Below are positions 24,592 through 35,563 of a DNA stretch of 36,308 bases, piece by piece (position 1 is the first letter of the stretch; each line of letters starts with the position of its first letter). The DNA comes from Bondarzewia mesenterica (Eukaryota > Basidiomycota > Agaricomycetes > Russulales > Bondarzewiaceae), in the NCBI GenBank assembly GCA_004802705.1, contig SGPL01000349.1, positions 1 to 36,308 of the forward strand, written 5' to 3'. The notes below the pieces were generated by a model. That model was not told the origin of the DNA and did no database searches. It was given only the letters and a program-made list of their open reading frames with translations. A program made the position numbers and the translations under genes.

Positions 24592-25828
24592 TTTCAGCTG
24601 CGTGTGTTCAGAAGCGACGTTGATGTTGTGGCGAAGATGTTGAGTCCTCTTTTCCGACCCTCCCTCCTTTTCGTACCTGGCAGAGCGTCAGGATGGTCAC
24701 TATTCGACTTTGCGGCGAATTATTATTATATCCAATATCGTCTGTAATACGCATGGGACAAATCTCCCATTCGCTGGAGTCTTTCGTTTATCCCTTTGTT
24801 CGTCATCAGCAGGTTTGGACTACGGCAGTCTATTGTCTCCATTTTTATACGTCTCATGTATTTGTATGTGCCAGAAACATGCGTGTACGAGAGTAAATAT
24901 CAATAATATGTATTTTTCAGTGTCTTGTGTCAGATCTGCGGTAGCGGTGAGACGTATCTACAGGATTGAGCTACTGAGATCTGAGAAGTTAACACGCAAG
25001 GTAGGAGTGTCACTTTGACGCTGATTCGTCCTTCTAGACTTAATTTTTTACGCAAAGAACAACGAAAGCTACGCGTTCATTGGAGCCGTGAAAGCGCGCT
25101 GCCGCAATCGAGCACTGTGTATTGAACATGCAGCATGCCCGCCTCAATCATCATGATCTAGAGGTCATTTGTGGGTGATTGCATTGGCTGCAGTACGTAT
25201 TCAATTTGCAGGACACATCACAGTGAGATCGCACTGATGTACTATCACTGAAGGTAAACCACCGGCGGGTTTTCGAACAATTCGCATGAGTACGAAGCAC
25301 TTACCAGACAACATAATTCCTCCCGTTTATAAGGAGGTCATGAATGAGGTTGAAGCGGCAGGGAGAATATCCATACCCGGACTCAGGGTTCGAATGTCCA
25401 TTCGTTGACGAAAATGCTTGTCAGCTCAGATTGACTGAGATCTACGCTCAACGCGGTCAATTCCAAGGAAACTGAGTACTACATGAAAAAGCAAGGAAAG
25501 GGTTGTCACCAATAAACCGCCTTGTCCATCCAAGGAAATCGGTATGTAATGGCAGTGGGAGCAGAATGGATGTCAACTTTCTGATATCCGTTCAAGGATT
25601 GAAGGACGTAAAGGGCCAAAAATGCAGCGCCCTTCTGCATTCTATGATCGGGTGACGCGTGCACAACGCCGTTACGAACAGTATGCCAACTTTGCGGCTA
25701 AATGTCTACAAAAAATGAACCTCAGCGCGAACACGCAACGATTGAAAGCAAGAAGCACAAAACAGTCATCAAGCAACTGGAATATCCATACCGTCAAAAT
25801 ACACATTAATGGGCCATCTATGGGCCAT
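24592..25828. other. Long intergenic region between hydrolase and GON7-like genes
   Basis: About 1.24 kb between convergent genes. No ORF with protein-like features and no clear tRNA. A small hairpin can be drawn at 25221-25236 (CAGTG, loop AGATCG, CACTG), extended by ACATCA/ATGT with a bulge. It may hold only 3' ends. Confidence 0.45.
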
Positions 25829-26125
25829 CTACTCTGCCACTTCCTCGTCCTCCTCGTCCGCTTCGTCTGAGCCCTTCCCGGCAGCCGAGTTTGCCTCCTT
25901 CGTCTCCTCCCTCTTTCCTACCGCATCCCTCCAGGCCGTCAACTCGTCCCCCGTCTGCGTCCTCGCATCCAGGATCGCCGCTCTCAACGCTTCGTAATGA
26001 TTCTTATACCCTCCCCCCTCTGGGCCACTAAGCTTGAATCGATGCATTGCAGTCGGGTTCAGACCGGATGACTGTGTGCCCTCTGGCGGATGCAGGTTGT
26101 ATGAGATTGTGAGTGCAGGGGACAT
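25829..26125 (-). CDS. Small acidic-tailed protein, possible KEOPS subunit GON7
   Basis: Single open exon of 98 codons from the ATG at 26125 (MSPALTISYNL). A longer reading (from 26143) begins before a possible acceptor, so an upstream exon is possible. The product has a predicted strand-rich start (TISYNLHPPEG), a helix (YKNHYEALRAAILDARTQTGDELTAWRDAVGKRE) and a strongly acidic C-terminus (GSDEADEEDEE). The size, YKNHYEALR...LTAWRDAVG block and acidic tail resemble fungal GON7, an accessory subunit of the KEOPS/EKC complex that makes t6A on tRNA. The family diverges fast, so this is a tentative match. Confidence 0.55.
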   Translation of the reverse strand: MSPALTISYNLHPPEGTQSSGLNPTAMHRFKLSGPEGGGYKNHYEALRAAILDARTQTGDELTAWRDAVGKREETKEANSAAGKGSDEADEEDEEVAE

Positions 26126-26580
26126 GTGGTCTGTGTTGGTCAAGAACCGTCACAGCTCTCCTTCAGATAGCGTCAGATACATACGTACGGTTACGTGAGA
26201 AACCCGAAATGTTGGATTTCTGGAGCCCCGGTCTGCGGGCCGTTAGGCCAATATGAGTTGACTGTGTATTACAACTTCTCAGTTACAGGGTCCGAGTCTT
26301 CGTCACAATTCGACTACTCAGTTACTGCAGAAGCAGGAGTCGAATGATACGACAAGGATAATAAACAAGAGAGGGACAACGAAAACAATTCAATTGACGC
26401 CCGCTTTACCAAGAATCCGAACTTTACGTTCATTCTGTCCAGTCAGTGTCCCTGTCCTGATCGACTGGGGAGTACAAGAGAACACTCAAAGAAGCGCATG
26501 TGAGAACTCGAGAATAAGTTGCCTCAAAAGATTATTATTTGAAACATGCAAAATATATGTCACTGCGGATGTCTATAATT
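26126..26580. other. Spacer between GON7-like gene and ALG9
   Basis: About 455 bp between two minus-strand genes. It should hold the promoter of the GON7-like gene and the 3' end of ALG9. No gene seen; a short upstream exon of the GON7-like gene around 26130-26260 cannot be excluded. Confidence 0.4.
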
Positions 26581-29031
26581 TTATTTCGCCCCTCGCGATG
26601 GCCTCGTCCACACCTCGATCTTCTGTTCCACGTTTCTATTATTCCGCAACAGGCAGTAGTCGCCATATGTGTTGGTCGTCTGCCAAGTTTCTCCGGGCAA
26701 CCACAGTGTCCTCGTCAGCACGGAGGAGTGCCTAGCGTCCAAGAATGGAAGACACGAGACGCGGTCCCATGTGTCAGTTTGGACGGCCCAACGTGGTTCG
26801 TAGACGGAAGAGACAGGATCGTGCGGGAAGTCAAGGTCCATGAGGTAGTCACAGATGGACACGTCAACCTGTATATGACGATGAGCGTTTTCGCACGTGC
26901 TCAGCTACAGATGAAGAGAATGACGAACATAATGCATGGGTTCCTCCATATTGTAATCATTCAGGCCCTTCGGAATGATGCTCGTGCCCGCAATCCGAGA
27001 CCGCAATCCGCCGTGAGTTTCCATGAAATGCGCTGGCAGCTGACCATCGAAGTTGCTCTTAATCCAGTCGACCCTGACTCCATCAGGGACCAGGTAGTGT
27101 CCAGGGAATCGATACCATTCCTTCCCGATACAAAGCCTCAATCCGAACTCCTTGATCGGCGTTAAGTCAATAGGATCCTCCTCCTCCCCTTGTTTATGTA
27201 CTACCACAGTTCCAGGTGGTGGGAGTGGGTGCGGGAGAAAGCCGGTAACGTTCAGAAGGCGGGGGAGCTCCTCATTTTCGAAGTTGAACATGATCGTCAT
27301 GGGCGTATGGTAGTATTTCCAGAGAGCGAGAATACGTGAGATTGAGATGATGGACGCAATTGTAATGACGGAAAGTGTCGTGAGACGGAAGATCGGCGTT
27401 TTTGACGCCTATGGCATTGCCACTGTGTTAGCCTCGAGTAACGTAAGTCTCAATGCAGTGTTTTACCTTGTAGGGGGAATTTGTACTCTTGATGAAAGCG
27501 ACCTCCATCCATCCTCTGATCAGATAGAGTGTCACGGCCGCATTGAAGCAGATAAGAGGATAAGCCGGGAACATGAACCGCTCTTCTTTGTGTGCCTGTG
27601 CCGTAAGGATACCCAGCCAGAGATACAAGGGAAGCAATCTCAAGCCCAAAATCGTGAAAGGCGAGCTCTCCTCTGTACTGCCCTGCGCAGAACCAAGACG
27701 CCGGCGATCGATGCGATAAGTAACGAACAGAGCAGGGATGGCCAGCAGAGCGAGGGGAAGAAGGGCATTGAAGTTGAGGAGGAGATTCAGAATGTAGAAA
27801 TACCACGGCTCGGTTCCATAGAGGTTGGGCCCGCGTGCCATGTCTGGGAACACATTGTATTTGATGATATTCCATGGGACGGCGACGACCTTTCCATAGA
27901 AGAACGTGTCTATCAGAATCACGGGAATCTATATGAAAGTCAAGATCCATGGCGTCAACACCATGAGGTCGTATCTGACGTACGGCAATTTGCATCGCCG
28001 CGCCGCCACATAACAATAACCTGGTCCATCTGTTGATGAGCCAGTTCCCTTTGGCACTGGCAGATACTCGGTCACCTGCAAATACGAACAACTCTTCTAT
28101 GACGAATGGAATGGCAATGGCAAGTGCGAACGGCCAGCCAACGATGGCACCGGTCGCGAACAAAAGGGTAGCTGCGAAAGTGCGCCTGCCATTCAGATTG
28201 CTCGCGGGCACGAAGGCAAAAGAGCACGCCAACGTAGTGGCATACATGGCGAACGAGGACGGGAGAAGGGCTATCATAAAGTCAATCACTGAGTCAGGTG
28301 AGAAAAAGAAGGCATTGATACCAATAGACGCGTTCCACATGCCGGCGCTTGTGACGAGCATGAAAAACATGTATCTTGCAACACGGTTATTAATTTTTTG
28401 TTTGACGGTTTCATATAATCTCGCTTCGCATATGCTGCTGGCCACAGCAAGAGTGATTCGTACGGAGAAGAATCCCGGTCTCTGAAAAGACCGATACATT
28501 ACGATGTGACGAGGGTCAATGAGAACAACAGAAAGTGTGCGTACCTTTCCTGGAACGTGCAATACCCATGAAAGGAGCTTTGCGGGGATGTAATACAGTA
28601 TGATATACGCCCAACTCCGAATAGCGTAGACTGGGGACGTTTCCCATGTTTGAAAGCCGTAGCCTCTGTCGAGGTAATGTAGGGGTTCCCAGAAATTGAA
28701 GACTATGCCAGAAACGTCGATCGTGGCGGAGAGGAAATATAAGAGCAAAGAACAAGACACTACCTTCATCACAGTCCTGGATATTTGCGTACATAGCCGC
28801 GGTGATTCGGACTAGCAAGAGGATCCGAATTGCCATGGAGAAAGAGGGACACCATGGAGGACGGGCAGCTCTGAGACAAAAAAGAAATAAGAAGGGATGG
28901 TCGAGGCTGAAGCGCTGGACAGACCTTCGAAGCTGGTCCTGGAGTATACCTGTATGGCGTTTTGGAGGTTCTGCTGGTTTTGGGGCTCCGTCGTTTGGAC
29001 GACGGAGACGTAAAGTCTGCACGTTAGCCAT
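26581..29031 (-). CDS. ALG9: ALG9 alpha-1,2-mannosyltransferase (GT22)
   Basis: ER membrane enzyme that adds alpha-1,2-linked mannoses to the lipid-linked oligosaccharide from dolichyl-phosphate mannose, for N-glycosylation. Exons (minus): 28950-29031, 28764-28868, 28545-28702, 28322-28481, 27984-28270, 27467-27928, 26929-27408, 26581-26868; all phases agree, giving 673 residues. Diagnostic blocks: NIQDCDEVFNFWEPLHYL (luminal loop with acidic residues), YGFQTWETSPVYAIRSWAY, ALLPSSFAMYATTLA, KVVAVPWNIIKYNVF, QAHKEERFMFPAYPLICFNAA. Many hydrophobic segments fit a multipass protein. The wording FNFWEP and HKEERF separates ALG9 from GPI mannosyltransferase 3 and ALG12. The C-terminal luminal part ends with CDYLMDLDFP. 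It is divergent from the forkhead gene. Confidence 0.93.
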
Positions 29032-29343
29032 GACCTGCAAGCAAGCAAGAGATAAATACAAGGACTAGTTTCTGATGCGAGGACAAACGCTCACCACGAC
29101 GTGGATCGTTGTCGACACTGACACTGGCAGGAGGAAGGCTGGAACCGAATCCCGTATCTCCGACTTCACGCGCGATCACGTGTTGGTGTCTCATCGGGCA
29201 GCGGATCTTGTAAAGTACAATGGCGGGGTTATGTAATAAGTGTGCACCGTGGACCCACAAGGCCAACGTCTTTGATACATGGGCTCGTCGAAGCACTACC
29301 GCTACTACTTAGGCCTCCAGCCTTCCAATTCAAACCAAGCACC
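29032..29343. promoter_or_regulatory. Divergent promoter between ALG9 and forkhead gene
   Basis: 312 bp between the two start codons. CACGTG at 29177-29182, in GATCACGTG, is a bHLH-type site shared with two other promoters in this window. No other clear element is visible. Confidence 0.5.
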
Positions 29344-30808
29344 ATGTCCCGCTTAGATACCATCCTCAACCCAGAGGACGACTACAGATCCTCTCTCAGG
29401 TATGTTGGGCCACATTTTCCACCGTCCCCCCTCTCCCAATCGCTCATTAATCCACATTTTTTATACCGTCTTCAGGCCAACCCGTCCCCCTTCGCCCGCA
29501 AAATGTCCCCCCTCCCCCTCATCCAGTGCTAGTGCGCCGTTGGAACCTGTAAATATTGCCCGACCCCATAAGGCAACCCAGCCTCATGAGCCACACCCAA
29601 GCTGCCCGGACACCCTTTCATGCCTCCCAGACGCCGACGGTCGACCACAGCATACCCTTCCCGTTATTCTACGATGTGCGATTTTGGGCAGTCCCAAGAA
29701 ACGTCTGACCATCCGCGAGATCTACGCTGCGATGGAGGACAAGTACCCGTATTATAAGACCGCCGGGCCAACATGGAAGGTTGCCAACTTCCTTTGCCCA
29801 TCGCTGATATTTCTTCGATCTGATTTTTTTATATCACAGCAATCCGTCAGGCATCATCTGTCGCTCAACAGGCTGTTCGAGCGGCAGCCTCGTCCTGTTA
29901 CCGATCCAGGTTTTGGCTCGTATTGGACGGTTAATCTTGACGCGCCGCCTGGGACCAAGCGGCCCAGAAAACGCGGTCGGCCACAGTCACAGGCCAATGA
30001 CTCAACCGACCCACCGGTACCGAAGAAGCGTGGCCGGCCGCGAAAAAATCCTCTTCCCGTTCCTGCGGAAAATGCGAAAGCCTCTGGCAGCAATCTCGAC
30101 CATCCTCCAATTGCTACGCTCCCGAAATCGGGAGTCGACAGAGTTGAGAAGGTGGCCAGGACTCACCGTCTAATCTCGTCTCTGCGGACCGGGTCTATGG
30201 ATCGGTATGATGACGATGAAGAGGACGAGATAACGGCCGATGGACTCGCGTCCCGGGCTCGCGCTCAGCACGATGAGGACGATGAGTACGAAAGTGAGGA
30301 AGACATGAACCTTGAAGGAGCGCACTTGGATATGAATAACTTCAACAAAAGCGCCCGCTACTTCTATGGCATGGGTGCCCAGCCCAGTATACATAGAGAC
30401 CTTCCCGAGACCATGATCGACCGACTGAAGATCGAAATGGCGGGACTTCGGAGGCAGTCTGCGGATGCGGTATCGGTGTCCATGCGCATGTCGGACCAGC
30501 TCGCGGAGGCGCAGGCTGACGCATCCCGCGCGAGAGCAGCACTCAAGACGGCCGAGGAGATGCTGGAAGACGAGGCGAGGAAGAGGAGAGAGGCGGAAAA
30601 GTTGGCGGATGAGGAGGCGAAGGCAAGAAGGGCGGCGGAAGACATGTTGAAAGCATACATGGAGCAGCTTCAGGTGATGACTCCCAAGGAAAATGAGGTA
30701 GATGGGGGAAACGGGGATGATGAAGAGGGTCCGGTAGTGGGGGCGATGTCAATGCTTGCCGCGGATGTCGACGACGACGACGACGACGACTACCCTCGCA
30801 AGCTTTGA
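29344..30808 (+). CDS. Forkhead protein with two AT-hooks, coiled coil and poly-Asp tail
   Basis: Nuclear DNA-binding regulator, 442 residues. Exons: 29344-29399, 29476-29779, 29840-30808. The forkhead domain runs from about LPVILRCAILGSPKKRLTIREIYAAMEDKYPYYK through TWKQSVRHHLSLNRLFERQ to GSYWTVNL; the intron falls just before recognition helix QSVRHHLSLN. Directly after come two AT-hook-like blocks (KRPRKRGRPQ, PKKRGRPRKN). Then follow acidic segments (DDDEEDE, DEYESEEDMN), a long helical/coiled-coil region (about MIDRLKIEMAGLRR to DMLKAYMEQL) and seven consecutive Asp codons near the end. The N-terminus is Pro/Ser-rich. Forkhead domain next to AT-hooks suggests minor-groove anchoring. I cannot assign it to a named fungal forkhead gene. 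Confidence 0.88.
30770..30790 (+). repeat. GAC trinucleotide microsatellite
   Basis: Seven GAC units in the forkhead gene encode consecutive Asp residues just before the C-terminus. Length variation would change only the acidic tail, in frame. Confidence 0.8.
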
Positions 30809-31369
30809 GCGAGAATGCCGACTCGTTCTACTGGAGTGGGCGTTTAGTACCGCAGAACATTGGACTGGTGTAAAAGGTATTTAAATAATGTGATCATTGC
30901 CAGTCAACAACAATTTTGGTTCTTGTATGTTATATACTCGTTACTCATGTGCACAATAGCTATTCGGGTGCCCTAAAGTCGTGCCGAAAGTAGAGATCAA
31001 TTGGACGCTCGTTGTCCGTTTTGCCATATTGGGCATACCAAAAAGCTAGAGTTCTTGACGTAAACATGGACTGAGTCCTGACCTCTCGTTGTCGGTCAAC
31101 GAACGCCGACGTTCAAGCTCAAGCTTCGAGCTTCAAGGTTCAACGCCGGAGTGTTGAAGAGTAGCTGTTTCTATCCGTAGCTAATGTACAGGGTAAGTAT
31201 GTAAGTTACTATATTTCGGAAAGAAGTTGCCGCACCTTCGGCGTTGACTCAGTTGGAAGACGCTGATACACAAGGCCAAACAACCAAAACTTCGTTTCCC
31301 AATCCGGTACTCAAGCGACTCAAAGCTCATTTGTAGAGATCTCTAGTTTTGCTACTTAGAAAAAAAAAA
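30809..31369. other. Intergenic region before UTP13
   Basis: About 560 bp. A low-complexity stretch of TTCAAG/CAAGCTT-like words lies at 31111-31142, including the near-palindrome GCTCAAGCTTCGAGC. No gene seen. A run of A precedes the UTP13 start. Confidence 0.4.
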
Positions 31370-34300
31370 ATGTCGGGATCCCGCTCCAAAACAAAAACCG
31401 CGTAAGTTCGTAATTCTATACTTACACCGCTTTTCTTGATCTTCATTAGTTTCAAAAAGAGTCGGGTGATCGCGCCTCTGTACACTGGAGGACCCGTGGC
31501 CGTTACCCCAGATGGCCAGAGACTCGTTACATGCGTTGGTGAGGAGGCAATCTTGACGGACATAGAGCAGGGGGAAGAGTTCGCGAGGTTTGTCGGCGTG
31601 AGTGACTTCTCATCTTAAATTTCTAACGGTGAGGGGGCAGCTCACACTTTTAATTCCGCATAGGACACGGAATCTATCACTGCGCTATGCGTTACACCCT
31701 CGGGAAATACTCTGATCCAGTTCACCTCGTCGATGTCTATGCGAATATATGATCTTCCGTCCTCACACCAGTCAAAACCCGTTCACCCCACTCGCGTCGT
31801 CGCGCGCGCACACGACGCTCCTGTGCACGTCTGTCGCGCGGACCCGACCTCGACATATCTCGCGTCCGGCGCGGCGGACGGCACGGTGAAGGTATGGGAT
31901 ATCGCACGGGGCTTCGTGACGCACGTCCTGCGCGGCCACGGCGGTGTCGTCTCTGCTCTTGCATTCAATTTCCCGCGCATGGGTCTGGGTCTTGAGGAGC
32001 CCGTGCTGAAACTGGTGACGGCGAGCGTCGACACGAAGGTGAGGGTGTGGGATTTGGCGAGGAGCGCAGAGGCTGCGAGGAGTGGGAAGTCGGCTAAACC
32101 GGAGGCGGTTCTGGAAGGACATGTGAGTGTGCCTCGAGGTCTTGATGTCAGTGAGGATGGGAGGTGGTTGATCAGTGGTGGGCGGGATGCGGTGGTTCTG
32201 GTTTGGGACCTCGGGGAAAGCAAGAGGAAGGCAAAAGACAAGAAGGTAGGTAAGGGGAAGGAGAAGGAGCAAGGCCCAGTGCTGGCGAAGACGATCACGA
32301 CGCTGGAGAGAGTGGAGGCTGTCGGGCTGATCGGGGAAGATGAGGACGTGCAGGGTGCGAGTGGCAGAAAGGACAGTCTGAGGTTCTTCACAGCGGGGGA
32401 GAAGGGCGTGGTCAAGATTTGGGATGGGAAGCAGGGGAGTGTGCTTTGCACCTTGGGAGAGGAGAGAATTACGAGTTCAGAAGATCACGAGGAACAACGG
32501 CAAATTCTGAACGCAATGTATGTCCTCTCGCTCTTTAATATCTTGTCGTCAGCAAATTTTGACATGACTACCAGCTACGTCCCATCGACATCAACGGTCA
32601 TTTCAATTCATGCCGACCAAAACATTCTGTTCCACTCTCTGCGCACAGCATCTCTTTCACGCCAACTGATTGGGTTCAACGACGAAATCATTGACGCTGC
32701 TTTCCTCCATTCCCCTTCCTCCTCCTCCTCTTCGTCAAGTACGCATCTAGCTTTAGCGACAAACTCTTCGCTCATCCGGCTCTATTCCACCTCTTCTCTT
32801 GATGCACGGCTTCTCGCGGGTCACACTGACATAGTGCTGTGCCTCGCATCCAGCTCTGGCTCGCAAGTTTTTGCAAGCGGGGCGAAGGACCGGTCGGCGC
32901 GTCTCTGGGCGCCATTATCCTCTTCAGCATCCGCGTCCTTCTCGGGTGAACGAGGATGGGGCTGCGTTTCTGTATGCGAGGGGCATGCAGAAAGTGTCGG
33001 CGCGTTAGCATTCGCGCGGCGAGGCGGTCCGGATGGCGAGGAGACGCTCAAATTCATGTTTACGGGTAGTCAGGATCGGACGATCAAGATGTGGGACCTC
33101 TCTACCGTGCCGACAATGTCTGCCGGCGGGAAAGAAAGTGAGATTGTGAAGTGCAAGTCGCTCTGCACACACAAAGCACACGACAAGGATATCAATGCGT
33201 TAGATGTGTCGCCGAACGACGCGCTCCTCGCGTCTGGGTCGCAGGATCGCACGGCCAAGGTCTTCGCCATCTCGTTCTCGCCCGCGTCTTCTTCCAAGGC
33301 CGCGAGAGGCGAGTTGAAGCTAGTGGGGACGTGCCGAGGGCACAAGCGGGGAGTGTGGAGCGTCCGGTTCGCGAAGCATGAACGAGTCCTGGCCAGCGGC
33401 GGGGGCGATCGTACCGTGCGAATTTGGGGACTGGACGATTTTGCGTGTATGAAGGTCTTGGAGGGGCATGTGAATTCTGTGCTGAGGGTGGAGTGGTTAG
33501 GTGTGGACGGTGAGCAGGGGGGACAAGGACAGCAAGTTGTGAGTGCGGCTGCGGATGGGCTTGTCAAGGTCTGGGATGTCAAGTCGGAGGAGTGCGTTGC
33601 TACGTTGGATGGGCACGAGGACAAAGTTTGCAATTTGTTTTGGTCAGGGAAATACAAGGCTGACTATACTCTCTAGGTTTGGGCACTCGCCGTCAGCGAA
33701 GACCAACGGACGATCGTCTCCGGTGCTGCCGACTCAGTCGTCACCTTCTGGGAAGACTGCACCGAGGAGCAAGAAGCAGCGAAAGAGATCGAACGGGCTG
33801 AGCTCGTTCTCAAGTGCGTCTGCGTGCTTCTATTTCATTTATACCGGTGTTGACCTTTTTTTTATTTTTTATTTTTTTTACAGAGAACAGGACTTCTTGA
33901 ATTACGTGTCCCTTCACGACTATCGCCGCGCCATCGAGCTGGCGCTCTCACTCTCTCAACCTGGACGCCTCTTCACTCTCTTCAAAGACCTCGCGTCCTC
34001 AGAGTCTGAACTGAACGCGATCACAGGCCACCTGGCCGTAGACGAAGTCATCCGCACTCTGCACCCGTCCGATCTTACGAAGTTGCTGAGGTACGTCCGA
34101 GACTGGAACGCGCGCGCGTCGAGCTCGATCGTGGCCCAGCGGGTATTGCATGCTGTCGTGAAGCTCAGGCCCGCTGAGGATGTCATAAAGGCATTTGAGG
34201 TTGTGGGCGAGGGGGATGAGGAGAACAAGGGTCTGAAGGAGCTCGTGGAGGCGCTCATCCCGTATACCGAGAGGCACCTAGCTAGGATGGAGAGGCTCGT

Positions 34301-34418
34301 ACAGGAGAGCTATGTGGTGGACTATGTTCTTGGGGAGATGGATGGGGGACTCGATGTCGCAGAGGATCAGGACGCGATGCAGGTGGATTTTGCACCTGCA
34401 GTGGGTATTCGTGCTTGA
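31370..34418 (+). CDS. UTP13: U3 snoRNP component UTP13 (WD40 repeats plus Utp13 domain)
   Basis: Nucleolar protein of the small-subunit processome (UTP-B), needed for 18S rRNA maturation; homologous to human TBL3. Exons: 31370-31401, 31450-31597, 31664-32517, 32575-33625, 33677-33813, 33884-34418; 918 residues. It carries a series of WD40 repeats with clear GH...WD ends (GTVKVWDIARG, TKVRVWDLARS, AVVLVWDLG, RTIKMWDLST, RTVRIWGLDDF, GLVKVWDVKS), forming two propellers. The C-terminal Utp13 domain follows (EQDFLNYVSLHDYRRAIELALSLSQPGRLFTLFKDL onward). Intron 32518-32574 is a multiple of three and without a stop, so a simple ORF call would miss it. The start sits after an A-rich leader (AAAAATGTC). 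The charged KRKAKDKKVGKGKEKEQ insert is between repeats. Confidence 0.95.
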
Positions 34419-34566
34419 TAGAAATTTTAAATAAAAAGTATCGTATGGGCTGTAGTGTAGCTAGCTAGATCTCCTCTGGAGCAAACGTACATGAGCAAAC
34501 TTTATAAGCTGTAAGTGAGTGGGAGCGGTCGATTAAATCCGATAAAATGAAAAGAATAAGCCATCG

Positions 34567-35417
34567 CTACGCCCTCTTCAGATCGATAACGCCCAGACGG
34601 CAGCCCTCCACGCCATTAAACACCAGCACCATCTCCCCATCCTTGACTCGGTCCTTCGTCAAGAGGCCCACCTCGTCTACGCTGATGCGATTGTGCTCGA
34701 GCAGCCATCTTCTGAAAACGCCTTGCAAACAGCCCGTACCATTTGCGGGCGTGCGCCAGCGGCCCTTGCGGAAGAAGGCAATGTTGCGAAGAGACGTCTC
34801 GGCAACCGAGCCGTCGGCACTCCACAGCAACACGTCAGCGTCTCCGCCGACGGGAGGGAGGCCCAGGCGCGCACGCGCTGCGGCATAGTGCTCGCGCTGT
34901 GTGGTCTTGATGGACGTGAAAAGCGCAGGAGGGGTCGGGGTGGTGTCGAGATAAATGGGAATCGGTGTGAGGGCAGAGGAGAGCGCGTCGGTGCGTTGGG
35001 AGATGAGCGAGAGGACTGTTGCGTCTGTGGACAGGGGATCGACGGGGTATATGGTGATGGAGAGTGTGCCCGTATGCGAAAGCACGGGTCGGACCTTGAT
35101 AGGAAAGTGTGGGGTGAGTGACGCGTCCGCAGCGATAGAAAGATTGAAAGTAGACAAAAAACCTTGAGACAGCCCCCTTTGCCGGGACCGTCGTATGACT
35201 CGACGGCGCGCTCGCACTCGCGTTGGAAGCGATCCCAAGGGAGAGTGGCGAGCGCGTCTGTCCAGCCTTCCTTGGCAGCTGCTTTCACAAGTCGATCGTG
35301 GTGAAAGCGATGCAACATCCACTTGCTGGGAATTCCTTCATTTTCGAGGGTATTCCAGTCGGCATCGAGGAGGGCCGGGTCGTATCTAACGACGGTGATG
35401 AGCTCAAAGTCGGGCAT
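34567..35417 (-). CDS. ABZ2: Aminodeoxychorismate lyase-like class IV PLP enzyme
   Basis: Fold-type IV PLP protein of 260 residues. Exons (minus): 35163-35417 and 34567-35094. It starts MPDFELITVVRYDP and has DRLVKAAAKEGW, then SIKTTQREHYAAARARL with the likely PLP-binding Lys (about 148). Further on are DADVLLWSADGSVAETSLRNIAFF with the conserved Glu (about 184) and TGCLQGVFRRWLLE, typical of the 4-amino-4-deoxychorismate lyase/branched-chain aminotransferase family. Yeast ABZ2 makes p-aminobenzoate for folate from aminodeoxychorismate. The match is by family motifs; a related aminotransferase of unknown substrate is possible. The donor GTTTTT of its intron is weak, but the acceptor and frame are clean. 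It is divergent from the next gene. Confidence 0.8.
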
Positions 35418-35563
35418 CTTATAACGTCGGGGAGTCGGCAGACAGTGAGTCGCAACTGCGGCGCAGGCATGGCGAAGAATTGATTACGTAATACGTTGGG
35501 GTGGTATATAGCAAGGTTACAGTAACCGGCGGCTCCAGTCTTTCTCTCTCTACCCTCTGCATC
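35418..35563. promoter_or_regulatory. Divergent promoter between ABZ2-like and PB1-like genes
   Basis: Only 146 bp between the two start codons. A pyrimidine-rich leader (35535-35560) precedes the plus-strand ATG. No further element recognised. Confidence 0.5.

Noticed and set aside
25381..25410. GGTTCGAAT as a tRNA B box
   Set aside because: The flanking bases do not form a T-arm stem, and no acceptor stem or A box could be matched around it.
25622..25870. 82-codon plus-strand frame overlapping the GON7-like gene
   Set aside because: Its 3' end overlaps the better supported minus-strand protein and it lacks recognisable features.
26581..29031. GPI mannosyltransferase 3 (PIG-B/GPI10) instead of ALG9
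   Set aside because: Both are GT22, but CDEVFNFWEPLHYL and FQTWETSPVYAIRS are the ALG9 form.
31111..31142. Heat-shock element cluster
   Set aside because: The TTCAAG-like words do not follow alternating nGAAn/nTTCn units at 5-bp spacing.
32518..32574. Reading straight through this part of UTP13 as coding
   Set aside because: GTATGT donor, CTACCAG acceptor and exact phase make a normal 57-bp intron, and splicing gives a smoother WD repeat (NAIYVPSTSTVISI).
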